Positions 33,363 to 43,478 of a stretch of DNA of 64,000 bases are shown piece after piece. The notes beneath the pieces are model-generated. The model searched no databases. It was not told the DNA's origin and was given only the letters and a program-made list of their open reading frames with translations. The translations under genes were made by a program, and so were the position numbers. Every line of letters starts with the position of its first letter. Position 1 is the first letter of the stretch. The DNA comes from Apiosordaria backusii (taxonomy: Eukaryota; Ascomycota; Sordariomycetes; Sordariales; Lasiosphaeriaceae): positions 1,116,001 to 1,180,000 of the forward strand of contig JAUKTV010000009.1 of the NCBI GenBank assembly GCA_030549205.1, given 5' to 3'.

Positions 33363-35468
33363 ATGCATCTTCTTGACTACTCTACCACCCTCGCCCTTCT
33401 TCTTACTACTACCACTGCCCACCTTGCCTCCGCCGAACCCATCTCAGCACCAGTACCAGTACCAGTACCAATCTCACAAAACCATGATTTGATCCTCAGC
33501 CCCCGAGCGCGCCCCAACGCGCCCAGCGGCGGTTATGCGCCTCAAGCTGTCAACTGTCCCAGCACCAAGCCCACCGTCCGCCTGGCTGACGGCATCTCCA
33601 AGCGGGAGGAGGACTGGCTGGAGAAGCGCCGGAAGGAGACGGTGAACCCCATGATTGACTTTTTGAAGAGGGCGAATATCGAGGGTTTCGATGCCGAGGG
33701 TTACATCAAGAGGGTGGCTCCGGATGTGAAGGACTTGCCGAATGTTGGTATTGCCGTTTCGGGGGGTGGGTATAGGGCGTTGATGAATGGTGCTGGGTTT
33801 GTGGCTGCTGCTGACAGCCGGACTACGGGGGCGACGGGTGAGGGGGGCATTGGGGGGTTATTACAGAGTAGTACTTATTTGTGAGGACCTCTCTGATATC
33901 AGGTGTGGATGAGAATCTTGAATGCTAACAGGAGTAAAACAGGGCTGGTCTCTCTGGCGGTGGCTGGTTGGTGTCTAGCATTTACACCAACAACTTCAGC
34001 TCGGTTGAGACGCTTCGCAACGGCAGAGAGGGAAGCAGTATCTGGAAGTTTGATAGGAGTATCTTTCTCGGTCCTAATCTTTCTGGCATTTTTGATACCA
34101 CGCGGTACTGGACGCGCGTGGCAAACCAAGTTGCCGACAAGGCAGACGCTGGCTTTGAGACTTCCATCACAGATTAGTGAGTATACCACTTGGATATGTC
34201 CCAGAGGCGGCGGAATACTAACCCATCCTTCTAGCTGGGGCCGTGCCCTGGGTTATCAACTCATTGACGCTGAAGATGGCGGACCGGCATACACCTTCTC
34301 CTCCATCGCCCTCGATGATGAGTTCTCGGCCGCCCGCACGCCCTTCCCGATTCTTGTTGCTGATGGCCGCTACCCTGGGGAGAGGATCATCTCCCTCAAC
34401 GCGACGGTCTATGAGTTCAACCCCTTTGAGATGGGCTCGTTCGATCCCACCACGTACGGTTTCGTCCCCATCGAATACCTCGGCTCCAACTTTTCGGGAG
34501 GCGTCATCCCCTCCAACGGAAAATGCGTCCGCGGGTTTGACTCGGTCAGTTACATCTACGGCACCTCCTCCAGTCTCTTCAACGCCTTCATGCTGCAAAA
34601 CATCAGCTCCGTAGAAGGGGTCCCGCAATTCCTCCTCAACGCCGCCAACGCCACGCTCGACATCCTAGACAGCAACGAGAACGACATTGCCCAATACGAA
34701 CCCAACCCATTTTTGGGTTGGAACAACGCCACGAACCCCTCCGCGCAAAAGGCCGAACTCGACCTGGTAGACGGCGGCCTCGACCTGCAAAACATCCCGC
34801 TCCACCCGCTCATCCAGCCTTTTAGGCATGTGGATGTGATCTTTGCTGTGGACTCCTCAGCTGACACGATATACAACTGGCCGAACGGGACCGCCCTCCG
34901 CGCCTCCTGGGACCGCTCCCAAGGGGAGATCGCCAACGGCACGTTGTTTCCCCCCGTCCCGGATCAAAACACGTTTATCAACCTCGGCCTTAACAACCGC
35001 CCTACTTTTTTCGGGTGCGACGTGAATAATTTTACGCTGTCGGCTGGGCAGTCGGCGCCGCCGCTGCTGGTGTACATCCCCAACGCGCCGTACAGCGTGA
35101 ATTCCAATGTTTCGACGTTTCAGAGCTCGTATGAGGAAAAGCAGAGGAACGAGATTATTCAGAATGGGTATAATGCTGCGACGCAGGGGAATGGGACGGT
35201 GGATGGGGAGTGGACAAAGTGCGTGGCGTGCGCGGTGCTGAGCAGGAGCTTGGGGAGGACGGGGACGGCGGTGCCGGGGGATTGTGGGAGGTGCTTTGAG
35301 AGGTATTGTTGGAATGGGACGCTGGCGGGGGAGGCGGTGAGGGGGGAGTATGAGCCTGGTTTTAGGGTGGGGGATGCCTCTACAAAGGACAATGGGGTTG
35401 GGAGAGTGGTTGGGGGGTCGGGGTTGGGGTTGGTGGTTGGGTTGGTGGGGATGGTGATGATGTTGTAA
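33363..35468 (+). CDS. secreted, probably GPI-anchored lysophospholipase (phospholipase B family)
   Basis: Three exons, 33363-33880, 33943-34176 and 34235-35468, give 661 residues. Introns of 62 and 58 nt have GTGAGG/GTGAGT donors and TGCTAAC/TACTAAC branches; splicing gives [13 protein letters not shown] and TSITDYWGRALGY. A signal peptide ([20 protein letters not shown]) starts the protein. Motifs of the cytosolic-PLA2/PLB fold are present: [13 protein letters not shown] (oxyanion-hole Arg near 138), GLSGGGW with Ser177 as nucleophile, and LVDGG with Asp near 430. Members release fatty acids from lysophospholipids and phospholipids. Many N-x-S/T sites suggest glycosylation. A C-terminal hydrophobic tail ([14 protein letters not shown]) fits a GPI-attachment signal, placing the enzyme at the cell surface. 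Confidence 0.95.
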
Positions 35469-36337
35469 GGGGGGTGAAGAATGAACTGATGGGAGGGGGA
35501 TGTTGAGTGGTTTTGGCTTTATTTTGATTCTCTTTTTGTTTTGGTTCTACGTTTCTGTCTTCCTGGAGATTGATGATTTTGATATTTTTTGATGAGGAAA
35601 GTTTTGTGGAGATTCGGGATACCCCTAACTTTTTTTTTTTGGTTGAATTGGTTATTTGTTTTGTTTGGTTGATGAGTCGAGTTGTTGGTGACATGACGAC
35701 GGATCTTGTTTGATGGCCCTTTGGATATGGATGTGTTGGTTAAAACAAAGAGTCTGATAAAAAGAATTGCTTGAAAGCATGACAGAGATGTTTACACACC
35801 GAGTTGGGCAGGTTGTTTATGTGGGTGTCTTAACGATCCATCCCTTTGAATATAAACAGTTGAGTTGGACAATAAGTTGGATAGAAACAATCGATTAGGA
35901 TCATGCTTCAATACATCTATCATGGACATGAGTTAGAGGAGGAAGATGCCACTACAGATAATGTGTAAGTGGTCCAGTTGAGGAAGAGGGTTAGGGATAA
36001 ATGTGGCTGAAGCTCCCCCTTGCTAACTGCGGCTGTTCCGCGCTAAAGATTTGGAGCTCCCCCCATCATCAGTCAATCCACAGTGTGTGGTTCGAGCGTC
36101 ACGTCGTTGTCTTCTTGTAATGTTTGCGCAAAGAAAATAGGAAAACGAGCAAAACAGTCAATTCTGAAACAATTCTCTCTCTTTCTTTCGTGAAGTCAAA
36201 GAGAATTAGACTTGTCAAAGTCTCGGCGAAAATCTCAACTACTCAGCCGGCTATCCGAGACCTAAATCACCACTCAATTTGCCTGCCAACCTTTCACCTT
36301 TCACTCATCCCCTCCAACCGAGCTTGACACTCCTCGC
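35469..36337. other. intergenic, lysophospholipase to CMC1
   Basis: 869 nt, AT-rich with a T10 run near 35630 in the likely 3' UTR. No gene seen. Confidence 0.6.
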
Positions 36338-36926
36338 ATGGCCACCATGAGCAGCAGTACCACCTCCGATCCAACCTCGGAGTCAAAATCGAGACCGATT
36401 CCCTCCCGAAACCCGCTACCCCTCTCCGCGTCACAGGAAGCGCAAGTCAGAGATGTTTTTTATGCGAGAGTGAGAGCGAGATGCGGTCCGGAGATCAAAG
36501 GTACTTTTTCCCTCCCTCCCCCCGCCTATATCCACCCCACCACTAACAAACCATTTGTATATAGCCTTCGCTGACTGCGCCCAAGGCCGCACCTTCTCCG
36601 CGCCTTTCCTCTGCCGAGGACCCCTCCACATCATGAACAACTGCATGAAGATCCACGCCACGCCCGAGGAGCAGGACGCCGCGCGAGAAGAATGGTTTGA
36701 GAAGCGGGTGGAACGGCAAAAGGAAAAGGAGAGGAAGGCGAGGAGGAAGCTGGAGCAGGAGAAATTTTTGAGGGAGTGGTGGGGGTTGCCTGAGAAGGAT
36801 AGGGAAATTGCGAAAAGGGAGATGGAGAAGCTGGAGAGGCCGGAGAGGATAGGGGGGTTTGTGAGTAGGGAGAGGAGGAGGTTGGATGATGAGGGGGAGG
36901 GGGGGCAAGGGAGGGAGGGGAGGTGA
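36338..36926 (+). CDS. CMC1: CMC1-like twin CX9C mitochondrial protein
   Basis: Two exons, 36338-36500 and 36565-36926, give 174 residues; the 64-nt intron has donor GTACTT, branch CACTAAC and acceptor TATAG. Splicing creates the first CX9C motif (CGPEIKAFADC); the second is CRGPLHIMNNC, with QGRTFSAPFL between. This is the twin CX9C pattern of Cmc1-type assembly factors for cytochrome c oxidase, imported into the intermembrane space by Mia40. The Cys pairs should form two disulfides in a helical hairpin. The C-terminal half is a highly charged helix (KRVERQKEKERKARRKLEQE), longer than in yeast Cmc1. The start may be either of two close ATGs (36338, 36347). Confidence 0.9.
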
Positions 36927-38126
36927 CTATGGTGTTGAAGACGGGGGGATACGGGATGGTGGGGAGAATATGAAGGGCAGAGGGTGATGGAAGGAGGACG
37001 GATGTGTAGTATATGGAATGGCATGATACCAGGCACGAAGGCATACTCGGGGTAAGAGAGCTCGGTCTGAAAGGCGTTTATGGTTTGAAATCGCATGGTA
37101 GAACTGGGCTGGGAGAAACACAACTCTGTATAAAATACAAGTGGAATTATATGTCGAAGATGGTGAACATCAATGGGTCCAGGGGAAAGCTTGCCTTCGA
37201 AGTTGCGTGGCAGTCTAAGAGGCTGGCAACAGAGTCACCGATCTGTTTTACAGGTACTCGAGGAACAGCGAGTTCTTGATGTGAGTTTGTCCCCCAGTGT
37301 GTAAGACGACTGCTTCCACTCAGCATTTGACTTGACCGCTACAAGTACCTGGTATACTTTTGAAGATTAAGAACCTATTTGTCATGCTATCATATTGAGG
37401 CATTCAAGTTCACATTCATTGTCAGCATAGACACCAAACCAAACACGGGACCCAAGAACCCAGGATACGTTGAAGCTTCAATATCAAAACACAATTTAGC
37501 CGGTCAGCACTTAGCTATCTAGCTAGGTGTCTGAGGTGTGATGTATCAGTAAGCGCTAGCTCCAGGTGGTGATGTGTTCTCCTTAGCATCTAGGCACCAT
37601 CTTCGTAACGGCCGTCACATCGTATTCACCTCCTTTGTAAGAATGTAAGGGCATTACCAAGACGTCGCCAACACCTTTCGCCTCGGCCACATCAGGCCCG
37701 GCGCAGGAACAATGTTGCAATGTCATGACTTCGGTCTTACGGTGTGTGTCAATGTCATCGACTTCAGTCCTACGATGTGTGGTATGTGATGTCACAGAGA
37801 ACCAAGGTAGTAGGAAAACCAGTACTTCCCGCAAAGAGAGGCTTGTTACATTGCCATCAGCTGCAGATAAGGTATATAAGGTAAAAGACAAATCCCAAGG
37901 TACCCACGGATAGAAGGCAGGGCTTGCCCCACCTACTTGGTGCCCCCTCCTCGACTTCTCTCCCCAGCCAAACCTCAAGCCGTCGCTGGCAGCCTCTCGC
38001 TTTCCTTCTAACAACAACAACCACTCAATACTGCTCTTTTTCTAGCAGCACCCCCCTTCTCTACCACAGCCACGAAAACAAGAAGAAGACAAAAAGAGAG
38101 AGAGCGACGACGACGACAACCTCACC
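36927..38126. other. intergenic, CMC1 to the 38127 gene
   Basis: 1.2 kb without a supportable gene. It contains a 32-33 nt tandem duplication at 37718-37782 and a CT-rich leader just before 38127. Confidence 0.6.
37718..37782. repeat. imperfect tandem duplication, unit 32-33 nt
   Basis: Two adjacent copies begin CAATGTCATGACTTCGGTC and CAATGTCATCGACTTCAGTC, and end CGGTGTGTGT and CGATGTGTGG. They differ at a few positions. They lie about 350 nt upstream of the 38127 gene. Confidence 0.75.
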
Positions 38127-38789
38127 ATGGGCCTCCTCGACCCCCCCTCAACCGAAGACGCCACAGCCATCCTCAACGACCTCACCCGCTGGCGTCTCAA
38201 GCAATGGGGTTTCGTCATCATTCGAGGGACCTACTCCTCTCAATCGAAATGGGACAAGTTCATACGTCTCGCCCAGGAAGATGCACGCGATTACTTTGAG
38301 CAGCGACGCATGCTAGATCTCTACGACAAGATGGCCTGGACCGTCATTGAGGACGGGGCCGCCCTGGACGGTGCGAGTCTTGAGGTGGCCCAGAAAAAGT
38401 TTCGGCAGTGGCTGGACGGGGATGAAGGGAAGAAAGATATGGAGGGGAGTGTTTTTGCTGAGGAGGGTGTGGTTTATCGGGGGCCGAGGTATAGGTTTTT
38501 TCTGTTTGTGGATGAGGAGAGTTTGGAGAGTGTGGTTGATGAGGGGAAGGCGAGGGAGGAGGGGGGGTATGTTGTGAAGGTTGTGGCGAAGGGGTCGAGG
38601 GAGGGGGAAGGGCAGGAGGGTGAGGAAGGTGAGGAGGAGGAGGAGTTGGATGAGGATGACAGGGAGCGAGAGTTGGAGGATGTGAGGAAGAGGGTTAAGG
38701 TGAATACGCTTGTTGAGGTGTATGCGCGTCTCCTGGACGTGAACTCGTGGTATATCCTCCCTGTTGAGGACGGAGTTGTCGATATCTGA
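38127..38789 (+). CDS. uncharacterised Sordariomycete-type family protein
   Basis: Intronless, 220 residues, ATG at 38127 in a good context (CTCACCATGGG). I recognise no named domain. The layout WGFVIIRGTYSSQSKWDKF, then LYDKMAWTVIEDGAALDGAS, KKFRQWLDGDEG, PRYRFFLFVDEESLESVV and a final LLDVNSWYILP resembles a family I recall as expanded in Sordariomycetes and without known function. No signal peptide or membrane segment. An acidic run (EGQEGEEGEEEEELDEDDRE, about residues 165-190) sits before the last conserved part. The wobble position switches from C to G abruptly near 38350. Confidence 0.82.
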   Translation: MGLLDPPSTEDATAILNDLTRWRLKQWGFVIIRGTYSSQSKWDKFIRLAQEDARDYFEQRRMLDLYDKMAWTVIEDGAALDGASLEVAQKKFRQWLDGDEGKKDMEGSVFAEEGVVYRGPRYRFFLFVDEESLESVVDEGKAREEGGYVVKVVAKGSREGEGQEGEEGEEEEELDEDDRERELEDVRKRVKVNTLVEVYARLLDVNSWYILPVEDGVVDI

Positions 38790-39468
38790 TTTGGGCTGCT
38801 GGGCGTGGTGTTCTTGCATGTCCTGGGTAGCGTTGTTGCGTGGTTTTTGTTGGCATTGCTGGGCGTGGATGGATGCAGTCTGGCACTCTCTTTTCTGCGT
38901 GCGAAGCTTGTGTTGGGAAGACGGTGTTTGCATGCACGAGCACTTTGGAAATCGCGAACTTCAAAAGGCCACATGTCAATGAAGCGCCTGCAAGATATGG
39001 CAAAATATGATACATGGAATGGTCGAAATACAGCGCCCGTGCAACTCACAGTCCTCCAGCCCGCATCCAAAGAAAGCATCGTAGTGATGAAACCAGAGAA
39101 GACAAGAAAACGATAGAGAGAGCGATATGACTGTATGTATGTACATGTCTCGTGGGCTTGACCTCACGGCCAGATCATATTGGCCGTCTCTGAATACCAA
39201 ATGTCAAGCGTAACAGTCATGACCAACGCATCCGGCGGCATTGTGCGAGATACCAGATATGACAAACGCCGGATCTGCTCACGCACTTCCTGTTGCGCAA
39301 ACCTGGGTGTTGAAGGTATTCGAAGAGGGTGATGGACTGAGAGGGGTTGCCAGGTCAGTAGGTATTCATGGGAGGTGAAAGAGCGAGGGAAAAAGAAAAG
39401 GAGGGCGAAAAACGCAAAGAAACCTGGAAGGGTTGGAAAGAACAAACCTTTTGTATGTATGCCATCCA
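38790..39468. other. convergent 3' region
   Basis: 679 nt between the 38127 gene (+) and the oxidase (-). As sequenced, the oxidase frame continues to 39366, inside this stretch, but that part looks non-conserved. Confidence 0.6.
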
Positions 39469-40716
39469 TTATAACTTCGCCCACTTATCCCCCCCCTGAA
39501 AAACCCCTCCACCCCCTCCACCACCCTCTCCGCCACCCCCCAAGAAAGCTCATACCCCCTCCCCCCCAGCCCATAAGCATGCATCACAAACCCCTTTTTC
39601 TCCTCTTCCCCTCCCCCCGCCAGATTCAACACCTCCCCCTCAATCCTCGGCCCCCCCTTCCTGCTCGGTCTCCTCCCGACAATATCAGCCAAAACCGTCA
39701 ACCCTCCCTCCTTGTTCAGTATCTTAGGGTACGTCCCCGCAAAAGCCTTTAACAATCTCTCTCTCGTCTCCGGGCGGGGCTGGCTCTCCCAGTCATTGAC
39801 CTCTTTTGTGCCCCCAATCACCGTCCCGCCTTCAAACCCCCTCGGCACGCAAAAAGTCCACGACCCATCCGCGTTTTGTCTTGTTACCGTGGCGTCGCAG
39901 TCTTCAGCTACGAGAACGGTCTGCCCGCGGGTGATGAACATGTTGGGATCGTCACCGAATCCGATACCGCTGGCGTTGACGACTGCGTCGACCTCCCCAT
40001 TTTTGAGTGCGGGGGTGGAAGTGGTAGAGAGGGAGAAGACTTCAGCGGGGGAGCGGAGGGTGTGCTTGAGGAGTTTACCGCCGCGGTGGACGAACCTACG
40101 GAGCAGAAAAGAGAGGTAGACCATGGGATTGAGGCAGTAGGTTTCGTATTCGCAGCCCCATTTTATGGCTTGGTCTGGGAATTCGGAGGGGGATAACAAC
40201 CGGAAACAACCGGGGAGGGATAACTCGGTGGCGGCTTTGGCGGTGGTTAAGGATTGGTACTCTGGTCCGGGGGATTCGAGGTATTCGATGCCTTTGAGGA
40301 AGGTGATGCCGGCTGTTTTGGGGTGAGATTGATACAAGGATTTCATGTGGGAGAAGGTGGTGAGGGAGAGGGGGTGCTCGAGGATGGAGACGGGGTTGGA
40401 GGGGTGGGGGGGCACCCAGCGGTTGTCTGAGTTGAGTGTGTTAGAGTAGGGGAAGGGAGATAGGGAGAGGGAAGAAACGTACGGGCACCGCCCCAGGGGG
40501 AGGTGTAGTTGATTTGAGAGATGGGGTCGATTGTCTCGAAGGGGGCGGGGAAGTCTTTGGCTATGATGGTGACGCGATGTCCCGCGCGTTGGAGGAGGAT
40601 GGCAGAGGATATGCCGGTTACGCCGGAGCTTACATGTGGTTGTTAGTGAGAGTGTGTGTGAGAAAAGAAGAGGGGAAAGGGGAGAGGTACCCGATGACGG
40701 CGATGTGTCTTGCCAT
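39469..40716 (-). CDS. D-amino-acid oxidase-type FAD enzyme (frameshifted near its 3' end)
   Basis: Exon 1 is 26 nt (40691-40716), exon 2 40483-40628, exon 3 from 40426. Introns of 62 nt (branch CACTAAC, end GTAAG) and 56 nt (GTACGT...CTCAG) give MARHIAVIGSGVTGISSA, the FAD-binding GxGxxG motif, and the DAAO signature YTSPWGGAHNRWVPP. Further family sequence includes VVNASGIGFGDDP, GGTVIGGTKEVNDW, DIVGRRPSRKGGPRIE and HAYGLGGRGYELSWGVAE. As sequenced, the frame runs on to 39366 with a non-conserved tail. One extra base in the C8 run 39490-39497 instead ends the protein FFRGGDKWAKL at 39469, about 376 residues, with AKL as a peroxisomal PTS1. DAAOs deaminate D-amino acids with release of hydrogen peroxide, usually in peroxisomes. 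Substrate preference (neutral or acidic) not decided. Confidence 0.9.
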
Positions 40717-41579
40717 GGTTGTAGGTTTCTGTGACCGCTGAATCAAATCCCTTGCAAGTAACCAGTGAGGACTGAATATGAGTGATAGAAAATGTATCAA
40801 CAAAAGCGATGGGGTGAAGTGTGAAATATATACACAAGAAAGTCTGAGAACTAGGTGTTCAAGGTCTCGTGCAAACAAGGCTGCGTGGGATGTTTGGTGT
40901 TATAACCCAAGCAGTCTACTTTGACCCAGAAAGAGGTTAATACATCGACAAGCTGAACGCCCCCGCTGCAGTTCAGCAGATAGCTAGGTAGGCATATACT
41001 GGTTTTCCGGAGAAAACATCCAAAAGGAAATCCAAGAATGCGACGAACAGAGCCTTTGGTCACATTGCATAGTGCATTAGTCTGATCCTACTTCTACCGT
41101 GGCAGACAATCAAGAAGAACGCCAAGACAAGGCTCCGTGACCGATCTTCGGCTTTCCGGCCCCGCATTACTTGCCGGAAGGTGCTGCCACTCGGCCCTGA
41201 GCCGGTTACCGCCGGATGTTCGGGGTTTCCTGCCCTTGGTGAGTTAACATGATACCTGAGAAATATATCACGAATGTAGCAATGCGGCCGTGTGCTGATG
41301 TATCTCCTTCGGAATCTGCACAATGCGGGGGACCCCTATGCATGAGGTCTTCCAAGATATATTTAAACGCTGTCTGTAGATCGTGATATCATCACATCGG
41401 ACGCAAATCGATGAATGCTGGAAAAAAAAAAAGACCTGTATCGAAACTCGCTGATACAAAACGTTGGATATGATTGACGTAAAAGAAAAGAGACAGAAAT
41501 CCTCCAACTCCGTTTTTGGCAAGCATTCTTCCTTTCCTTTCTCTTCCTCCGGTGGTTATCGCCCACCAGAAGAAAGCAT
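40717..41579. other. intergenic, oxidase promoter side
   Basis: 863 nt between the oxidase start (-) and the caspase-like gene's stop (-). AT-rich with an A11 run near 41425. No gene. Confidence 0.6.
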
Positions 41580-43478
41580 TCACCGAAACGTATTGCGATA
41601 GGGACCATCAACCTTGAGATCCCTGATCCCTTGAGGCATGGAACGGAGCCACTCCGCCCAGGCCTCCGTGTTAAACGTATCGTCCGACATTGCAAACGTC
41701 AAACTGAGGTGTGAGCCCCCGGCAGCTGGGGAGTCTGGGGTATACGGTGTGGGTGTTATATCTCCCGATGGTTGTTGGTGGTGCTGCCGCACTACCAAGG
41801 GAGCCAAAAGAATGGATGGCAACACCTTGTTGCCAGATAGCTGTACAAACAGCGGAGTAGGAAACGTCGTGATGGTTTCCTTTTCTGGGTTCTGCTCCCG
41901 CACCAGACTTGGGTAGACAGACACCAGCTTGGCGTGGAGCTCTGTTGCCGAATAGGCCTCTTTGAACTTCTGAACAGCCCTCAACTTGAGTTGTTCGATC
42001 AGGGCCCGTGTGAAGGCACTCCGGCCCAGCAGCTTCACATGATCCTCGCCGGCAGAGGCGGCTATCAACTCGAGCATTCCGTGCCGGCGTACGGTTTGGT
42101 ATAGAGGGTAGTACGCACAATCCAAGATGATCAAAGCGTCAGAACAGATGTTCTCAAACATGCCTTGGATCATTTTCCATGGTATGTCTGGCCCGGGCGT
42201 CGCTTTCCTGGAACTGGGAATTGGTAAGCTGGTGATATTCCAGGACATATCGGGAAGAGCACAAACCTTGAGATCATGGTGTCCCGGTCCTCCCCCAAGT
42301 AGCTGTGCCCGCTGTAGTAAAATATCTTCAAGGTATCCCGCTGGTTGTGGCTGGTGACAAACGTATTTACTTCCCTGTTGAGCCACAAATACGAGCTGTT
42401 GCCAGGGTCTCCTGAGGTCGGAATGTACTTGGTCTTGACTGAGTAATTGTAGTCTTCCTTGAAGACTCTGGCGAGCTCCTCGATGTCATTTCTAGCTTCG
42501 GCGTCTTCGTCGTCTTGCCACCGGACAAGCATTGCTGACACACTGGCGTATCGACTGCGAAGTGCGCTGGCCAAAATCCGAGACGCGCTTCCCTGAAGAT
42601 CAGCTCTGAAAGACTCCAGACCAGCGACCGGAATCATGCTCGTTGGCCTCTCCGGCCGAGGCCCGGATGGCAGCGGCGTCCTAATCCGGGCATCGTGGGG
42701 ATTGACCTGGTTAAGCTGCTGCGAATGGGGAAAAGGTGTTGGTTCAACCTCCATCTCCTCTGGATCCTGAACCAACATGGACTTGAAATTTGTCAAAGCT
42801 GGACTCAGCGGACGCCCATTGGCGTTTGGAGGCGAGCTATGACCATACTTTTTGGTGAGCGCCTCCCACGTCGTATTGTGATGGCTAGGATGGCACTAGA
42901 GATGCAGTGTAAATAGGCGGCGCTCTGGCTTTGGTGTTTATGAACCAAGCACTTACAGCAACCCGTCTTCTCTTGCAGTCCCCGCAAGCACCCATCTTAC
43001 GGATGAGGGAGGCCTTCTCCCGCTGCTCCGGGTTTAAGGGCCCCGTTCGTCGACGGCTGGCCCTCCGCTGCGCCGTGACGTCGGCCCCGTCCCTCGCGGA
43101 AAATACAGCTTGAGCAGCAGCTTGAGCGGTAGCAAAGCTGGGCGAGGTAGGGGTCTCCAAGCTGTATGGCGTAGGCGTCGTCCCCTCGGTGGAAAGCGAT
43201 GCCAGGCTGGGCACTGTGGCCGTAGAAGAAGTCGTATTCTGCCTCATGGGCGATGATGCCTCATGCTGTCGGCCATGGTCCCCGCCGTTCACAAGGTTGC
43301 TCGTACCCGGACTCCCGGGTGGTGGTGGCGGCTGCTGGTGCGGCTGTTGTTGGGGATGGTGTTGTTGCTGCTGCTGCTGCTGCTGCTGCTGGTACTGCTG
43401 CTGGTGATGGGGCTGCTGTTGTTGCGCCCGACCATCATCTTCCTTTTGAGGGAGCTCGGCCAAGTTGAGAGCCTGCAT
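41580..43478 (-). CDS. polyQ, Cys/His motif and caspase-like (C14-fold) protein
   Basis: Three exons: 42957-43478, 42267-42895 and 41580-42207, 592 residues. Introns are 61 nt (GTAAGT...CTCTAG) and 59 nt (branch CTTAC, TTCCAG); phases 0 and 2 fit. The first in-frame ATG is at 43478, though the frame is open further upstream. Residues 19-50 are Gln/His/Pro-rich, encoded in part by a CTG repeat. Splicing creates GACGDCKRRRVACHPSHHNT (about 163-182), a basic Cys/His cluster that could bind zinc or DNA. The C-terminal half looks caspase-like: LKIFYYSGHSYLGED, with His371 in the position of the catalytic His, and DALIILDCAYYPL, with Cys414 where the catalytic Cys is expected, 43 residues later. 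Both dyad residues are present, but activity is unproven. Role unknown; a regulator combining nucleic-acid binding and a protease fold is possible. Confidence 0.85.
43366..43391. repeat. CTG/CAG repeat encoding polyQ
   Basis: About eight to nine uninterrupted CTG triplets on the plus strand, read as CAG in the minus-strand gene, within a longer Gln-rich coding stretch. Confidence 0.9.
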
